This document shows, piece after piece, positions 11,740-21,965 of a DNA stretch of 55,088 bases (positions are counted from its first letter, which is position 1; each line of letters begins with the position of its first letter). This DNA is from Bifiguratus adelaidae (lineage: Eukaryota > Mucoromycota > Endogonomycetes > Endogonales), in contig MVBO01000099.1 in NCBI GenBank assembly GCA_002261195.1, positions 1 to 55,088 of the forward strand, in the 5' to 3' direction. The notes under the pieces were generated by a model. The model made no database searches. It worked only from the letters and a program-made list of their open reading frames with translations, and was not told where the DNA came from. The position numbers and the translations under genes were made by a program.

Positions 11740-11813
11740 TGGTTGCATCCAGGTTCGAACTGGAGACCTTTCGCGTGTTAGGCGAATGTGATAACCAACT
11801 ACACCATGCGACC
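11740..11813 (-). tRNA. tRNA-Val (anticodon AAC)
   Basis: The 74-nt minus-strand sequence folds as a tRNA. It has an acceptor beginning GGTCGCA, a D-arm TGGTGTAGTTGGTTATCA that carries the A box, an anticodon stem TTCGC/GCGAA closing the loop CTAACAC (anticodon AAC), and a T-arm TCCAG-TTCGAAC-CTGGA carrying the B box. The 3' acceptor strand is TGCAACC with discriminator A at 11740. No intron is present. All stems pair except position 4:69, where C faces A. After A-to-I editing of position 34 it would read the pyrimidine- and A-ending valine codons. Confidence 0.93.
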
Positions 11814-12019
11814 ACTACAAAAATTTTCCTTCGTATAATAAATTATAAATTACCATAACGGCAGTTCACGTGATTTGGAGTCGTTTTCAGTCTCGTGGAT
11901 TTGTCGGTCAGCCCAACATTGCGGCAACATTTGCGCCCAATTTAGCGTCCCATGTCGTAGCTTTAATCGCGCTCGAGATTACGTAGCCTATGGAGCTAAG
12001 CCTTTGCTCAAATATGATG

Positions 12020-13628
12020 CTAACTGAATCCATCTTCCCTATCCACCTGCTGTAGGACAACCCATCTTTCTCGGCGAGCTGACGGCACATGCCAGGCCAC
12101 CATGGCGTACAAATGTTCCCCATTGGCGCCATATCCGTGGTGACAATCATGAAATGATATCGGAGCATCTCTGAAACCGTGCGTGATGAGAGCCGATATG
12201 GCATTAGGAGTTTGCGATAATCGTTTACTGGATCCACTGAGTTCATGATCGATGGCAAGAACACAACTCACCTAAACATGTACCATATTTGTTCAATGAG
12301 TCGCGAGGGTATTAAGCCTTTCCATTTAATAAGCGAATATCGCTGAACGTAGTTTGGTTCCGGATGACTATACATTGTAATGAAGGGATCGAGTTTCTCT
12401 ACGTTATCACTTTGAAGGCTGCACATCATGAGTCCATTAAACGCTTTGGATAGTGAGCTTACCGTTTCATTTCTAGACAGCTCATGCCTATCCATTCGTA
12501 CATGTCTTGCAGCTTCTCCAGTGCCTCTTCGCTGAACTTGGAATGTGCATTGTCGGGAAGTAGATGGCCAAGGAACTCTTCCGGAATTGGTGCTACCAAA
12601 CCATGCATATCTGTGACGGTGGGTTTGATGGGATGGATGAAAGAAGGATAATTGGAGGGTATTGGTATTGGTTCACTTGCGTTATTTTCTGTACGGCATT
12701 GAGTCAAAAAGGAACACTAGGGAAATATGTACTACTCACCGACGTTACTCCCAAGCATGTAAAAGTCAAAGGTGCGCGTAAACGTATTTTCAAAACACCA
12801 ACGGATACGTTCGAATTTCTTCTTGCGTGGTTTCATGAACTGCTCCGTGAAATCTAACGTGATAACTGGCGAGAAAAGAGCCGTCAAGATATCGACATGA
12901 TGGTTGTATGTCAATCTTACCAAAGCGCATGGCCTTGGTGTCACACTGCGCGGGTTTGCCTTCTAGACCAAGGATTTCATAGGTGTCTTTGGTAACGCTC
13001 AGAATCATTTTCCCTATCCTACAATGAGATTCTCGTGTCCGTCAGTCGCGCAAATGTGCCTACCTCGACCATCGATGGCAACCACGTCGGCCCCATCGAT
13101 TCGCTCATGAACAGACAATGCAAGTAGACGACCTACACACGGTCTCAATTCAATGACATCCTGGCACAAAAGACAACCTACCGCTCTTGAGCCAACTGTA
13201 TCCTCCCAATTCTCCATCATCCAAAAAGTACTTTAGAGGAAGCGTCGCCTTGGTATAGAGAGCTTCCAAGTCGGCGAGGACTGGCTGTATGTTATCATGG
13301 GAGGCGGGCAGCAGCAAGTTGACCTTAATCAGAATGAGTTTCGGTCGCGCATGTTTAGCGAGCGGCTTACTTCATAATTGAAAGGATGAGACTCTATCAT
13401 GGTGCGAAGTCTATCATGGACTTTTTGTTCATTGTCGGAATCGTTATCAGTATTGTTTGAATGTGCATGTGAGGCGCCTGCTGAGTGACAAGAAATGAGA
13501 CACGGAAGAATCAGCGAGATGTCGTGCAACATTGAGTTAAGAATTGAGCTCTTACTGGCTTTAAAAGTTATCGTGGCAGTGGTAGCCACCAGTCGGGAGA
13601 CTGGACGCGCTTTGTCGTCGCGGAACAT
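12020..13628 (-). CDS. RPP40: RNase P/MRP protein subunit p40
   Basis: Nine exons (13628-13556, 13477-13371, 13323-13182, 13132-13064, 13013-12921, 12865-12740, 12688-12463, 12409-12272, 12227-12020) give 393 residues in phase. Conserved RPP40 elements appear in order: GKMILSVTKDTYEILGLEGK, FERIRWCFE with FDFYM, LEKLQDMYEWIG, and PEPNYVQRYSLIKWKGLIPS. GFRDAPISF and GANGEHLYAMV follow near the end. The protein is a subunit of nuclear RNase P (tRNA 5' processing) and MRP (rRNA processing), and it lies close to a tRNA gene by chance. The N-terminus is the weakest part. I start at the ATG beginning MFRDDKARP; an upstream frame from about 13764 cannot be joined with an intron of normal length. The last intron has two possible acceptors nine bases apart. 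Confidence 0.9.
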
Positions 13629-13849
13629 GAACACCTACGGTTCCAATGCTTGATTTGGCAATTCTTTCCACTGCATTACGAGGCTTCCAGCACATTAACA
13701 TGCTATGATTGACAGGATTGTTGTGTTTGGTTTCATATGGCTTCAGCGACGGAGGTTTGGACATGACGAGGGCGAATCGGTCCTCCTCTATCTCGATGGA
13801 CTGCTAATACAAGCAGAGATTCTCGTCAATACGGCGTTGCTTTTCCTGC

Positions 13850-14450
13850 TGCGGGATTTACAGACTATGGTAGTGGATACCGACTTCCATTCTTCGTTCA
13901 CAAAGGCGATTATACAAATGATTGTCTAGCTTGATTATCTGATTGGTATACCCTTCGAGACCTTCAGGCAGGTCCCAGGTTACCAAGGCATCCTTAAAGT
14001 CCTCACGGAGGCCTCTGTAAGACGCGCTCTTGAGTGCTGCCTCGTTCCAGGAAAGCTGGGATGCCACGCGTCGGAATTCGGAGGCGTACCGAGCCGTAAA
14101 GGAATGGCCTTGACGCTGTGCGTACCACTCAGCAGCAGCCACCATGACCCCGTCACCGAATATAAGACGCTCTGATTCATTTGATCTGTCACCGAAATTT
14201 AGATGGATGGCTCTTCGAATCTGTTGTAGTCAGAGAGTATTGGGTCTCAGCGCCATCATCACGGACCTCGAGGATATTGGTGGCCCAGGTCTTGGTGGAC
14301 CCATTAAGGTGTGATATTGCATACATGACTTATACACTGTCTGACTGTGCCATAGAGCGATGAAAGAATCGAGATTGTTGTGATTAGAATACCAAAGGGA
14401 CTATTCGGACGAACTCCTCAAATTCAGTAGGCTTCCCGGAGAAGCGAGGC
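13850..14450 (-). pseudogene. Decayed Ty3/gypsy-type retrotransposon Gag fragment
   Basis: On the minus strand three Gag pieces occur in the correct order but in different frames and broken by stops. They are PPRFSGKPTEFEEFV near 14430, LNGSTKTWATNILEV near 14290, and a longer piece from 14145 to 13861 containing RYASEFRRVASQLSWNEAAL, YRGLREDFKDAL and IIKLDNHLYNRL. This order (start of Gag, the W-containing helix, then the F-R-x-A-x-L and L-D-N blocks) is typical of basidiomycete Ty3/gypsy Gag. No CCHC knuckle, protease, reverse transcriptase, integrase or LTR is visible, so it is a relic inserted upstream of RPP40. Confidence 0.75.
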
Positions 14451-14509
14451 GGGTCACCGGCCTTTAGTTCTTTTCTGCGAAATGGAGTGTTGGACACGTT
14501 GAAGGTAAG

Positions 14510-14966
14510 CTACGGTTCCAAGAGTAATGCTGCGGACGAGATGATTGAGACGGTGGATACTGGTAGTTTGGCGACAAAGGAGAATATTACGCCGTCGATG
14601 CTGAAATGATCTGTTACCCTGTCAGGGCTCAGGAATAGGATTACCTGTTCAGGGGACAAGACAGACCTCAGTGTCCAAACGCAAGGCAATGTATTGCACG
14701 CAAGGCTTCTCAATGATGCTAGGAAGTATTGATCCCACACTTTTGCCGATAGGGCTAATGCATATAAATTTCAGAGGACTGTAAAAGCGTTTGGAATGAA
14801 GGAGTAAAGGAGCCAATTCGTCGACATTGAGCAATGGAAAATCTCCCGGCAAATCCTCATGGCTGTCGCTTCGGTGACCTAACCTGAGCAAGTGAGCTGG
14901 TCGTGATAGACGTGTTCTGACAGGTTGACCATTCCATAAGTCTATGGCATCTTCTATGTAGAACAT
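14510..14966 (-). CDS. Unrecognised protein remnant or small gene
   Basis: A 105-codon open frame begins at ATG 14966 (MFYIEDAIDLWNG) and ends at 14649. An overlapping frame (to 14510) could continue it through an intron that starts near 14670. The composition is Leu/Pro-rich (LLNVDELAPLLLHSKRF, then LKFICISPIG), which loosely recalls the degenerate leucine-rich region of basidiomycete F-box proteins. No F-box is visible and the splice is not convincing. It sits between the gag relic and MET16, so it may be a truncated gene. Low confidence. Confidence 0.25.
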
Positions 14967-15083
14967 TTGATGCGTCTCTAAGATTCGCCTTTATTCTTCG
15001 CTGCCGTCAAAGTTTATACAATGAATGGATTGGAGCGACCATACAGTCTATATTACAGAATGGGTACTGGATCGTTCCTCTTT

Positions 15084-15959
15084 CTAAGCCGAAGCTTGCA
15101 CGCTTTGAGAGACCAAGTCATTAGATTGCGTTTTGTTTTCTCGAGCTTCTCGTCGATTCTTCGCCTCCATGTATGCACGTCTCATCTTGAAATAATCCTC
15201 GTGAAGCCCACATTCCGACTTTTGCTTGCCTTCCCATCGTCCAGATCGCTCATCGCCATTTACGTCTGGCTTCTTGGTTGAATGCCAGTCCCCGATGGAT
15301 TTATACCCAACATCGATAAGGGTATTGTAGGGCACTTCATTAGCCTTCCCGTAGGCACGCACTTGAGCGAAATCCCAGTAAGCCAAAGGATTGATCTTGA
15401 TGAGACCAGTAGAATCAACTTCAATCACCGGGATGGCGGCACGATCGTTACCTTGAGATCGACGGCGACCAGTGATGACCGCCTGTACTCCCAATTCTTC
15501 GTAGGCACGACGAGCAGGTTCAACCTTGACGAGGTAGTCATAGGCATCTTCGTCGGTTTCCCAAAGTCGTTCACCATGCGTCACTTCGAATTCTTCCACA
15601 GTGTCAGTGTGTAGAGGTTTGTAAACGAGCAGGTCTACGTTATAGCGGTCGACGCAACGCTGCGCGAGCTCAAGTGTCTCCTTGAAGTGGTATAGAGTGT
15701 CGATGAAAATGAGGGGGATGAGGTGGGAGTGGTCATCGCCAGGTTGGTCTTGACTTATCTGACTGATCATGTCCAGGATGACACAGCCAGTCAAACCGAA
15801 TGCTGTGGTTTGATAGAGGTTGGGAATAGTGACGATCGCCCACTCGAGGATCTTTTGAGGTGGCAGCTTTGATAGCTTTTCGTTCAGGAACTCGAGATAA
15901 TCGGGAGTGAATGCAATGGTCGCATTAGCGGGCGCTTTGAATTGTTTTGTGGCCGGCAT
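15084..15959 (-). CDS. MET16: Phosphoadenylyl-sulfate (PAPS) reductase
   Basis: A single-exon gene of 291 residues. The enzyme reduces PAPS to sulfite with thioredoxin in assimilatory sulfate reduction. Features: FIDTLYHFKETLELA (PP-loop family region), AVITGRRRSQGNDRA, INPLAYWDF, VPYNTLIDVGYKSIGDWHST, and the C-terminal catalytic ECGLH near residue 255. Only one catalytic cysteine and no iron-sulfur cysteine pairs are present, which marks it as a PAPS rather than an APS reductase. It is unusual here in having no intron while most neighbours have several. The upstream gene-free 531 bp probably holds its promoter. Confidence 0.96.
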   Translation of the reverse strand: MPATKQFKAPANATIAFTPDYLEFLNEKLSKLPPQKILEWAIVTIPNLYQTTAFGLTGCVILDMISQISQDQPGDDHSHLIPLIFIDTLYHFKETLELAQRCVDRYNVDLLVYKPLHTDTVEEFEVTHGERLWETDEDAYDYLVKVEPARRAYEELGVQAVITGRRRSQGNDRAAIPVIEVDSTGLIKINPLAYWDFAQVRAYGKANEVPYNTLIDVGYKSIGDWHSTKKPDVNGDERSGRWEGKQKSECGLHEDYFKMRRAYMEAKNRREARENKTQSNDLVSQSVQASA

Positions 15960-16490
15960 CGTCTATGTTGGTGTGGGGCCGAAGGACGCGGGGTGTGAAT
16001 CGCTAAAGGTTATTCACGTTCCTCAAATGCTTGACAACTGATATCAAACAACAAATGCAAAGCACAATAGAAGTCAACAAGAGAAGCGCGTGTTTATATG
16101 ATCAGAAGAGAGAGAGAGAGAGGAGAGAGGGAATAAATGCTGATCGATGACTAAGGTTGCAAGGCATCTGAGCAAAAAATGGCAAGCACGCCATTGGTTT
16201 AATTTGATTGGTCCGTCATTGTTCATCTCACAGGGTGACAGCATGTGCAAAGAATGATGCTAGGCTGGTGCGTGTCATCACAGGTACGCTTGGACGCAAT
16301 ACGCATCTCATGGTCCTGTTGGTATGCTCATGGACGCGCGTAGTCGCAGCGAAACGTAATGCTCTTCTTAGAACAAACGTCGGAATTGACCAATCAGAAG
16401 CAAGATCAATGTCACCATTTATTGCAGCTATAGCATCATATCACCCCTAACCCTTGTAACTTTTTGTGACGTTTGGCTTATGTAATCCAC
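15960..16490. other. Intergenic, MET16 promoter side, with GA microsatellite
   Basis: No gene is supported. A purine-rich GA microsatellite lies at about 16107-16131. The region separates the MET16 start from the stop of the next minus-strand gene, so most of it should be MET16 promoter. Confidence 0.45.
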
Positions 16491-18410
16491 TCAGGTACTG
16501 CTGCGCAACCGTTGAAAGAAGGCCGAGTTGAAGAGTGAGCCTGAAGTTCCAGAGCCGCAACCGTTGCATGTGGGACATGTTGAGCATCCTAGGGTGTTGG
16601 AGGGTGCTTCGTTGGCTTGTGGAGCTTCTTCGGGTGGCACCTCGCTTTCCGAGGGTGGATACTCCTCGCCTCCTGATTCCTCATTGACTTGTTCGGGCGT
16701 CGGGGATTCTTGTACTTCATTGGCTTCCTGTGGTGCCTCTGAGTATTCTTCTTGCGGCTGCTCTTCTGGATTCTCCTCGACGTTGGGCGCGGTTTCCTCC
16801 TCAGCAGTCGGTACTTGTTCTTCCGTGGGATATGAGGGCTGTTGCTCGTAGGGTTCACCTTGTTCAAGCTGGGCAGGCTGCTCTACACTTGACGCTGCGC
16901 CAGGCTTGACAATATAAACTTGTGATCAAAGACGACTGTTAGTGAGCATGGTTATGCACAATGAGCACGGATGCATACCACTATTGGTGTTTTTGATGAC
17001 GGCAATCTTGCTGGGTTGTTCTGGTGCTTCTTGAGCAACGCTTTCTCGCTGCGCACCTGAACAGCCGATACATCGCTTAGTATGCTCTGCGCCGGCTTCG
17101 TCGCTCCCAATTGATTCTTGCTTCGCCTCGTCATCACCCCCCTCTCCTGATGGGCTGTTCTCTGCATTTTCGTTGTCTCGCTTTACCATTTTGCGGGCTA
17201 TAGAGACATAAGCGCCATTCTCTGTTGCTGCGCATGTCGCGCACTCCTCGGCTGCAGCACGTTCAAGACATTGAGCTTGCTGAACGTCTTGAAGAAGCAA
17301 ACATGCCGCCCTAGCTTGATCACAGTCGACGCAACGTTTGCGATGAAGCGATCGTGTCCTGTGCTCCTTTTGCTCCCTTTCGGTCGACTTTTCAGATGGA
17401 TTTTCGGTCTTGCATTCCTCACCCTCCTCTTCTTCCTTCTCCTCCTCCCCTTCCTTTTCTTCCTTCTCCTTCTCCTCTTCCTTCTCTTCCTTCTCCTCCT
17501 TCTCTTCCTTCTCCCTTTCCTCCCTTTCCTCCTTCTCCTCCTCCTCTTCCTCTTCACGTGGCTTCTCGCGCTCGTAGATCACTTCGTGACCACCCGTACG
17601 CTCGACCTCTTCTTCCTCACGAACGGCCTCCGGCTTGACATAAGGGACGACAATCACCGTAGCCGGTGCAGGTGCGGGTGCAGCTTCAATTACTCGGCTC
17701 TCTTCGGTAGCTGGTGTGGTCACCACCTTCGTCGTCTCTTCAGTTGGAGCGACAAGAAAGATTTTGTTCTCGTTCTCCAGCACCAATGACTTCGGACTCT
17801 CTTCCGTCGTTTCCTGTGCACAAGTAGGCCCAACGCAAGCTCTGCTAGGTCCACGTGATAGAGCTTCCTCGGCTCGCCTTTCACCATCGGCGAGCGCCTC
17901 GTTGACTCTCTCGAAAATGGCGCTGCAGAGACCAACGCATCGCTTACCCTTGCGCGTATTGGATGTGGAGCTATCCGCATCAGCGTCATTGTCCTGCTGT
18001 CCAGCGTCATCAGACGCATCATTGGCCGAGTCAGAGGCTTCGTCTTCCATTGGAGTATTAGCTCTGGCTTCTTGTCTACCTTTGCTCTCATCCTTGTTCT
18101 TGTCCTTGGTTTGATCAGCCTGCCTGTCACCAGCATTTCGTCCCTTTCCTTCGGCCTCCCTAGACGGGGCAGCCGCTGCTTCTGGAATGGACGCGGCCGT
18201 CATGTGTGATTTCGGCCTATCTGCAGGTGTTTCCACAAGCGGTGCATTGACCAGTGAAAAAATGACAGGCAAAGCTACGAGCTGTTGTTGCGGTAGAGGA
18301 GTGCCCGTGATCTGAGACGATGTAGATTGAATAGGCGAAGCTGCCACGTCCTGCCATTGATGTTGCAGACGGGCAACGACCATAACAAGGGCAAAAAGTG
18401 CAGACTTCAT
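16491..18410 (-). CDS. Secreted Glu/Lys-rich protein with repeated KRC cysteine motifs (probable Kex2 substrate)
   Basis: Two exons (18410-16979, 16918-16491) give 619 residues. The start at 18410 gives a signal peptide (MKSALFALVMVVARL, cleavage possible near VAAS). The mature protein is acidic and low complexity. A Lys/Arg pair directly precedes a short cysteine motif three times: KRCVGLC (156-162), KRCVDC (358-363) and KRCIGC (445-450). Related ACVGPTC (191-197) and a terminal CSTCPTCNGCG also occur. KR is the Kex2 cleavage site in fungi, so mature peptides beginning with Cys are plausible. Residues about 266-333 are an almost pure Glu/Lys/Arg tract. I know no family with this layout; function unknown. 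It could instead be a cell-wall protein with a processed propeptide. Confidence 0.7.
17422..17555 (+). repeat. 134-nt uninterrupted pyrimidine tract
   Basis: Every base from 17422 to 17555 is C or T on the plus strand. It is the DNA behind the Glu/Lys codons (GAG, GAA, AAG) of the overlapping secreted-protein gene. Long polypurine/polypyrimidine tracts can form triplex DNA and tend to change length. Confidence 0.9.
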
Positions 18411-18691
18411 GAAGTAAGGAACGAGCAAGCTACTGAAATTAGAGCGTATTGAGCATCGACAGCTCAAGCGCCTTATGTACAATTCATCTTTTCGCACACG
18501 TTGTGATCTTTCCGTTTATCACGCATGATTCATCACCTCACATCAGATCTTATGGCCATACTCACGCTGATGCATACCTTACGCAAGCTCTGTCTGCATC
18601 AACAACGAGTTTAAAACCATCATATCCTTTGATTGCGCTTGAACCATTGTTTGATGGATTGCCAAATAGGGACCAGCCTTGCAAGTCTGCA

Positions 18692-20880
18692 ATGCACGAG
18701 ATCATTACGCTACAGTTCGGCCACTATGCCAACTACATTGGTACTCATTTCTGGAATGCGCAAGAAGCCTATTTCTCTTATGGACCGGAAGCGGACGCTG
18801 AGCGCTATGGTGTCATACCCGAAGAAGAGCTTGATCATGACGTTCTGTTTCGGGTAGGCAGGACATTATCGGTGAGTAGCGAGAATCCAAAACGTGGAAG
18901 GTACCTGACGATGGGTCCATCTACAGGGACAAGAGACCTATACACCACGTGTGCTCATTTACGACCTGAAAGGTACGAGGACATTATCGAGCGTTCCGTA
19001 GTTGAAAACTAAGAATTTCAATAAGGCGGATTTGGGTCTTCCAGGCATCTTCTTCAAGCGTACAGCCAAGTTGATGCGCCTGCAGACATTGCGAGCACTC
19101 AGACAGCCGGGTAAGTGACGCCACTTAGTGAAATGTCGCTACCATGTCGACTGACCAAACCATCACTCCCAGCCCGAAACTCGAGCGATTTGAAACAGCT
19201 GCTCCACCTTTGAACGAGTATCAGCAACAGGTTGCGCTGGAACATCAGGTATGACCTGTCAGCTTCTTAGTCACTAGTGCTAATGCAACAATCATTGCAC
19301 AGGGCGACCAGAATGTTCAAGATATTCAGACAGAAATTGACTTGGATAGTGTAGTGCTCACTTGGGCGGACTTTTCCCGCGCGTACTATCATCCAAAATC
19401 AATGATACAAGTCGATGGCTGGCAGCTCGGCGACACGACGTTTCGACCTTTTGATTCCTTCATTGTTGGCAAGGAGGCTTGGGTGGAGACGGAAGCGGTA
19501 AGACAAGTGACAAGATTCCAGTTATCATGTACATACGTGATTTTAGGCAAAGGATACGTACGAAGAGAACCTTCGTATCTTTGCAGAGGAATGCGATTCA
19601 TTACAGGTAGGTAAATCAGCATCCGCGCCCGTCCACCTTAGATGATGAGGACGACGTCTCCAATTGCAGGGCTTCCAATTGTTCACAACCGTACATGATG
19701 CCTGGGGTGGTTTTGCATCCGGATGCTTGGAGAATCTCCAAGAGGATTATGGCAAAAAATCCATCATGATCTATGCCGCTGGTAGCCCGTCCTCTTTCCC
19801 CAGCTCAGAGGTAGGTTTCTGCTTCACTTTGTGAGCGTACACACGGCCACCGCTAACAGATTCATTCAGCGCATGTCAGAGAAACAACATTTAAATAAGG
19901 CGCTCAGCCTTGCTCATCTAGCTGATAAGGCCTCTTGCTATATCCCCCTGGAACCTTCCGTCTTACCATCCCGCCTATCAAAGTATGTTGAAATCAAGGT
20001 AAGTCGTCCTATACGATGCTTTTCCAACGTATTGACTAACGCCGATTTCAGCGACATTTGCCTTTCCATACGAGTGCCATCTTAGCCACCGCCATTGAAG
20101 TCATCTCAACTCCGTACAGAGCCAAGAAAAATCGGATCCCAATGCAAGATATCATTAGCAGAGTCAACTGGCGATTGTCGACAAAGCTCGCCAACCTTGA
20201 CATCATCTTGCCGTTACCAATTCTTGGGAATAATGGCAAAGTATCGCTCTCCGAATTTCCAAGCGTCTCAACGAGTTGTGCATTTGGATCAACAAAGGTG
20301 GATTCAAAGGCATTCGGCGAGTCCATAAGCGTACGTGGCGTCCCTAGCGGAAGGTAATTGATTGCTTTACCTATTATTCAACAGCATATCATTCACATCA
20401 TTGGTTAGCGTCCTGACAGACATTGCCAGCGTAGTCAGCAAGGCGATAGACACCTTTAGCATCCGGTAAGACAGGGCTTGTTATTGCGCAATGTGTTAAA
20501 CATGTTTGCAGATATTCTACACCCTTATCACATCCTGTACCGACGTCCTATCCGAAAATCTTTCGACATTTGGATGTCGACGGGCGAATAACAAGGTGAG
20601 TTCCCATCTACCTTCAATGAGCTGGCTAATATTGCTCAACCTTTTCTGTCTTGTCAGCAGCAACACGAGCGTTCCAAGGAGTATACCGGTACTATCCCGA
20701 TTAGAAACCCATCCCATCATGGCCAAGTACATCCAAGCTATTCTGGATGGTATAGAGGAAGTGGATATACGCAAGCTCTCTGATTACAACCAAGGCGCGC
20801 ATGCTGTAGAACAGGATGACATTGCAGTCTTGAAAGAGGAACTGTGGACGCTAAGCCAGGAATACAAAGATGCCGACTAA
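18692..20880 (+). CDS. DML1: Dml1/Misato-like tubulin-related mitochondrial inheritance protein
   Basis: Twelve exons (18692-18871, 18927-18972, 19026-19110, 19173-19248, 19303-19497, 19547-19606, 19670-19810, 19870-19998, 20052-20353, 20409-20465, 20512-20595, 20658-20880) give 525 residues. The N-terminus [20 protein letters not shown] and IDHDVLF-type [13 protein letters not shown] identify the Misato/Dml1 family. [32 protein letters not shown] and a C-terminal helical region complete the domain layout. In yeast Dml1 is needed for mitochondrial DNA inheritance; in animals Misato controls mitochondrial shape and chaperone folding of tubulin. Its stop lies only 7 bp from the LIP2 stop on the other strand, so the 3' UTRs must overlap. 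Confidence 0.95.
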
Positions 20881-20887
20881 TTGCGCA

Positions 20888-21835
20888 TCATTGCAGCTCA
20901 AGCTTCACATCAGCATATTGATCCATGACGCTCCCCGGAACTTGTTCCAGTATTTGCTCCACTTCTTGAACGAACTCGTGACCTCCTTGTACATCCTGTA
21001 CAGGGACCACATTCCGCCCAAAGGTATTGCCGAATTCTGTACAGAATATTGTGTTCACCTCCGAAACTGGTACGTCGCAGCCCAGTTGTTCTTTGAGAGA
21101 TGTTGCATACTTGTCCGATAATCCACAAGCAACGATGTTATCGAACCACGACAAATCTGTGGTGCAATTCAGTGCAATGCCATGAGAAGTGACGTAGCGC
21201 CGTAAATGAACACCTACAGACCTGTTGAGAGCTGAATCGACAACCCCTGGTCCGCTACATGTCTCACTTACCAAGCGCCGCAATTTTGTGATCCTGTCCA
21301 ACCCATACACCTGTATTCTGTGTTCGCTGGGCTTCGATGCCATAACTTTTACACACATTGATCAAGATTTGCTCCAGATGCGATACATAGCAAGCCGTGT
21401 TGAGCTGGTAAGAGCGAATGTCCAAGATGGGGTACGCAACCAACTGTCCAGGTCCATGAAACGTCAGCTGTCCTCCCCGCTGAGTCTAGACGCGCCGTGA
21501 GTGACCCTGTCGCACCTGTCCCTACCCAACCTCGTTCCTACCTCGAAAAACTCCGCACCCAGTGTTTTCAAGCGTTTGCCTTCATCCTCTTGATTCTTGA
21601 GCCGTTTCCCAGCCGTGTATACTGGTGGATGCTCGAGAATGAATACAATATCGCGAACGCTGTCGTGTCGAACACCTCGATTGATATCCAGACGTCTTCG
21701 CACCATGTAATCTTGCAATCGCAATGCGTTGGCATAGGGCACGAGACCAAGCGACATGTATGGCAGAACACTGTCCTTTGTCTTGGTCGAAGCCAGCGTG
21801 CAGGCGCTGGTGGCTAATCCTCTCCAGCGCGACAT
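20888..21835 (-). CDS. LIP2: Octanoyl-[acyl carrier protein]:protein octanoyltransferase (LipB type)
   Basis: Three exons (21835-21542, 21485-21272, 21213-20888) give 277 residues. The enzyme moves octanoate from ACP to lipoyl domains in mitochondria, the first step of lipoate synthesis. Motifs: LEHPPVYTAGKR, TQRGGQLTFHGPGQLVAYP (RGG and HGPGQ), GVWVGQDHKIAALG with the catalytic Lys, and SHGIALNCTTDLSWFDNIVACG ending in the catalytic Cys. The first 25 residues (MSRWRGLATSACTLAS) look like a mitochondrial targeting peptide. It lies tail to tail with DML1. Confidence 0.96.
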
Positions 21836-21965
21836 GTTGCTTTTCTACAAGAGGGTGACAAATTGGATCGTTCTCGCGTAGAAGAGGGATGCGTTAACGC
21901 GTAGGAGCTTTCCTCTCTGCAAACAACTTTACGAGTACCTACCTCTCAACAAGGGCGACCTTGTC

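Noticed and set aside
13561-13764. 67-codon minus ORF as a first exon of RPP40
   Set aside because: Joining it in phase would need an intron of about 35 nt with a weak donor; the ATG at 13628 fits better, although the N-terminus remains uncertain.
17271-17789. 172-codon plus ORF with long Leu/Phe runs resembling membrane helices
   Set aside because: It is the antisense of the Glu/Lys tract (GAG/AAG codons read as CTC/CTT). The minus-strand gene explains the composition, and it has no independent start or splice support.
18449-19012. 187-codon plus ORF starting upstream of DML1
   Set aside because: Its 3' half is DML1 exon 1 plus intron 1 and its 5' half is promoter; the DML1 start at 18692 opens with the conserved Misato N-terminus.
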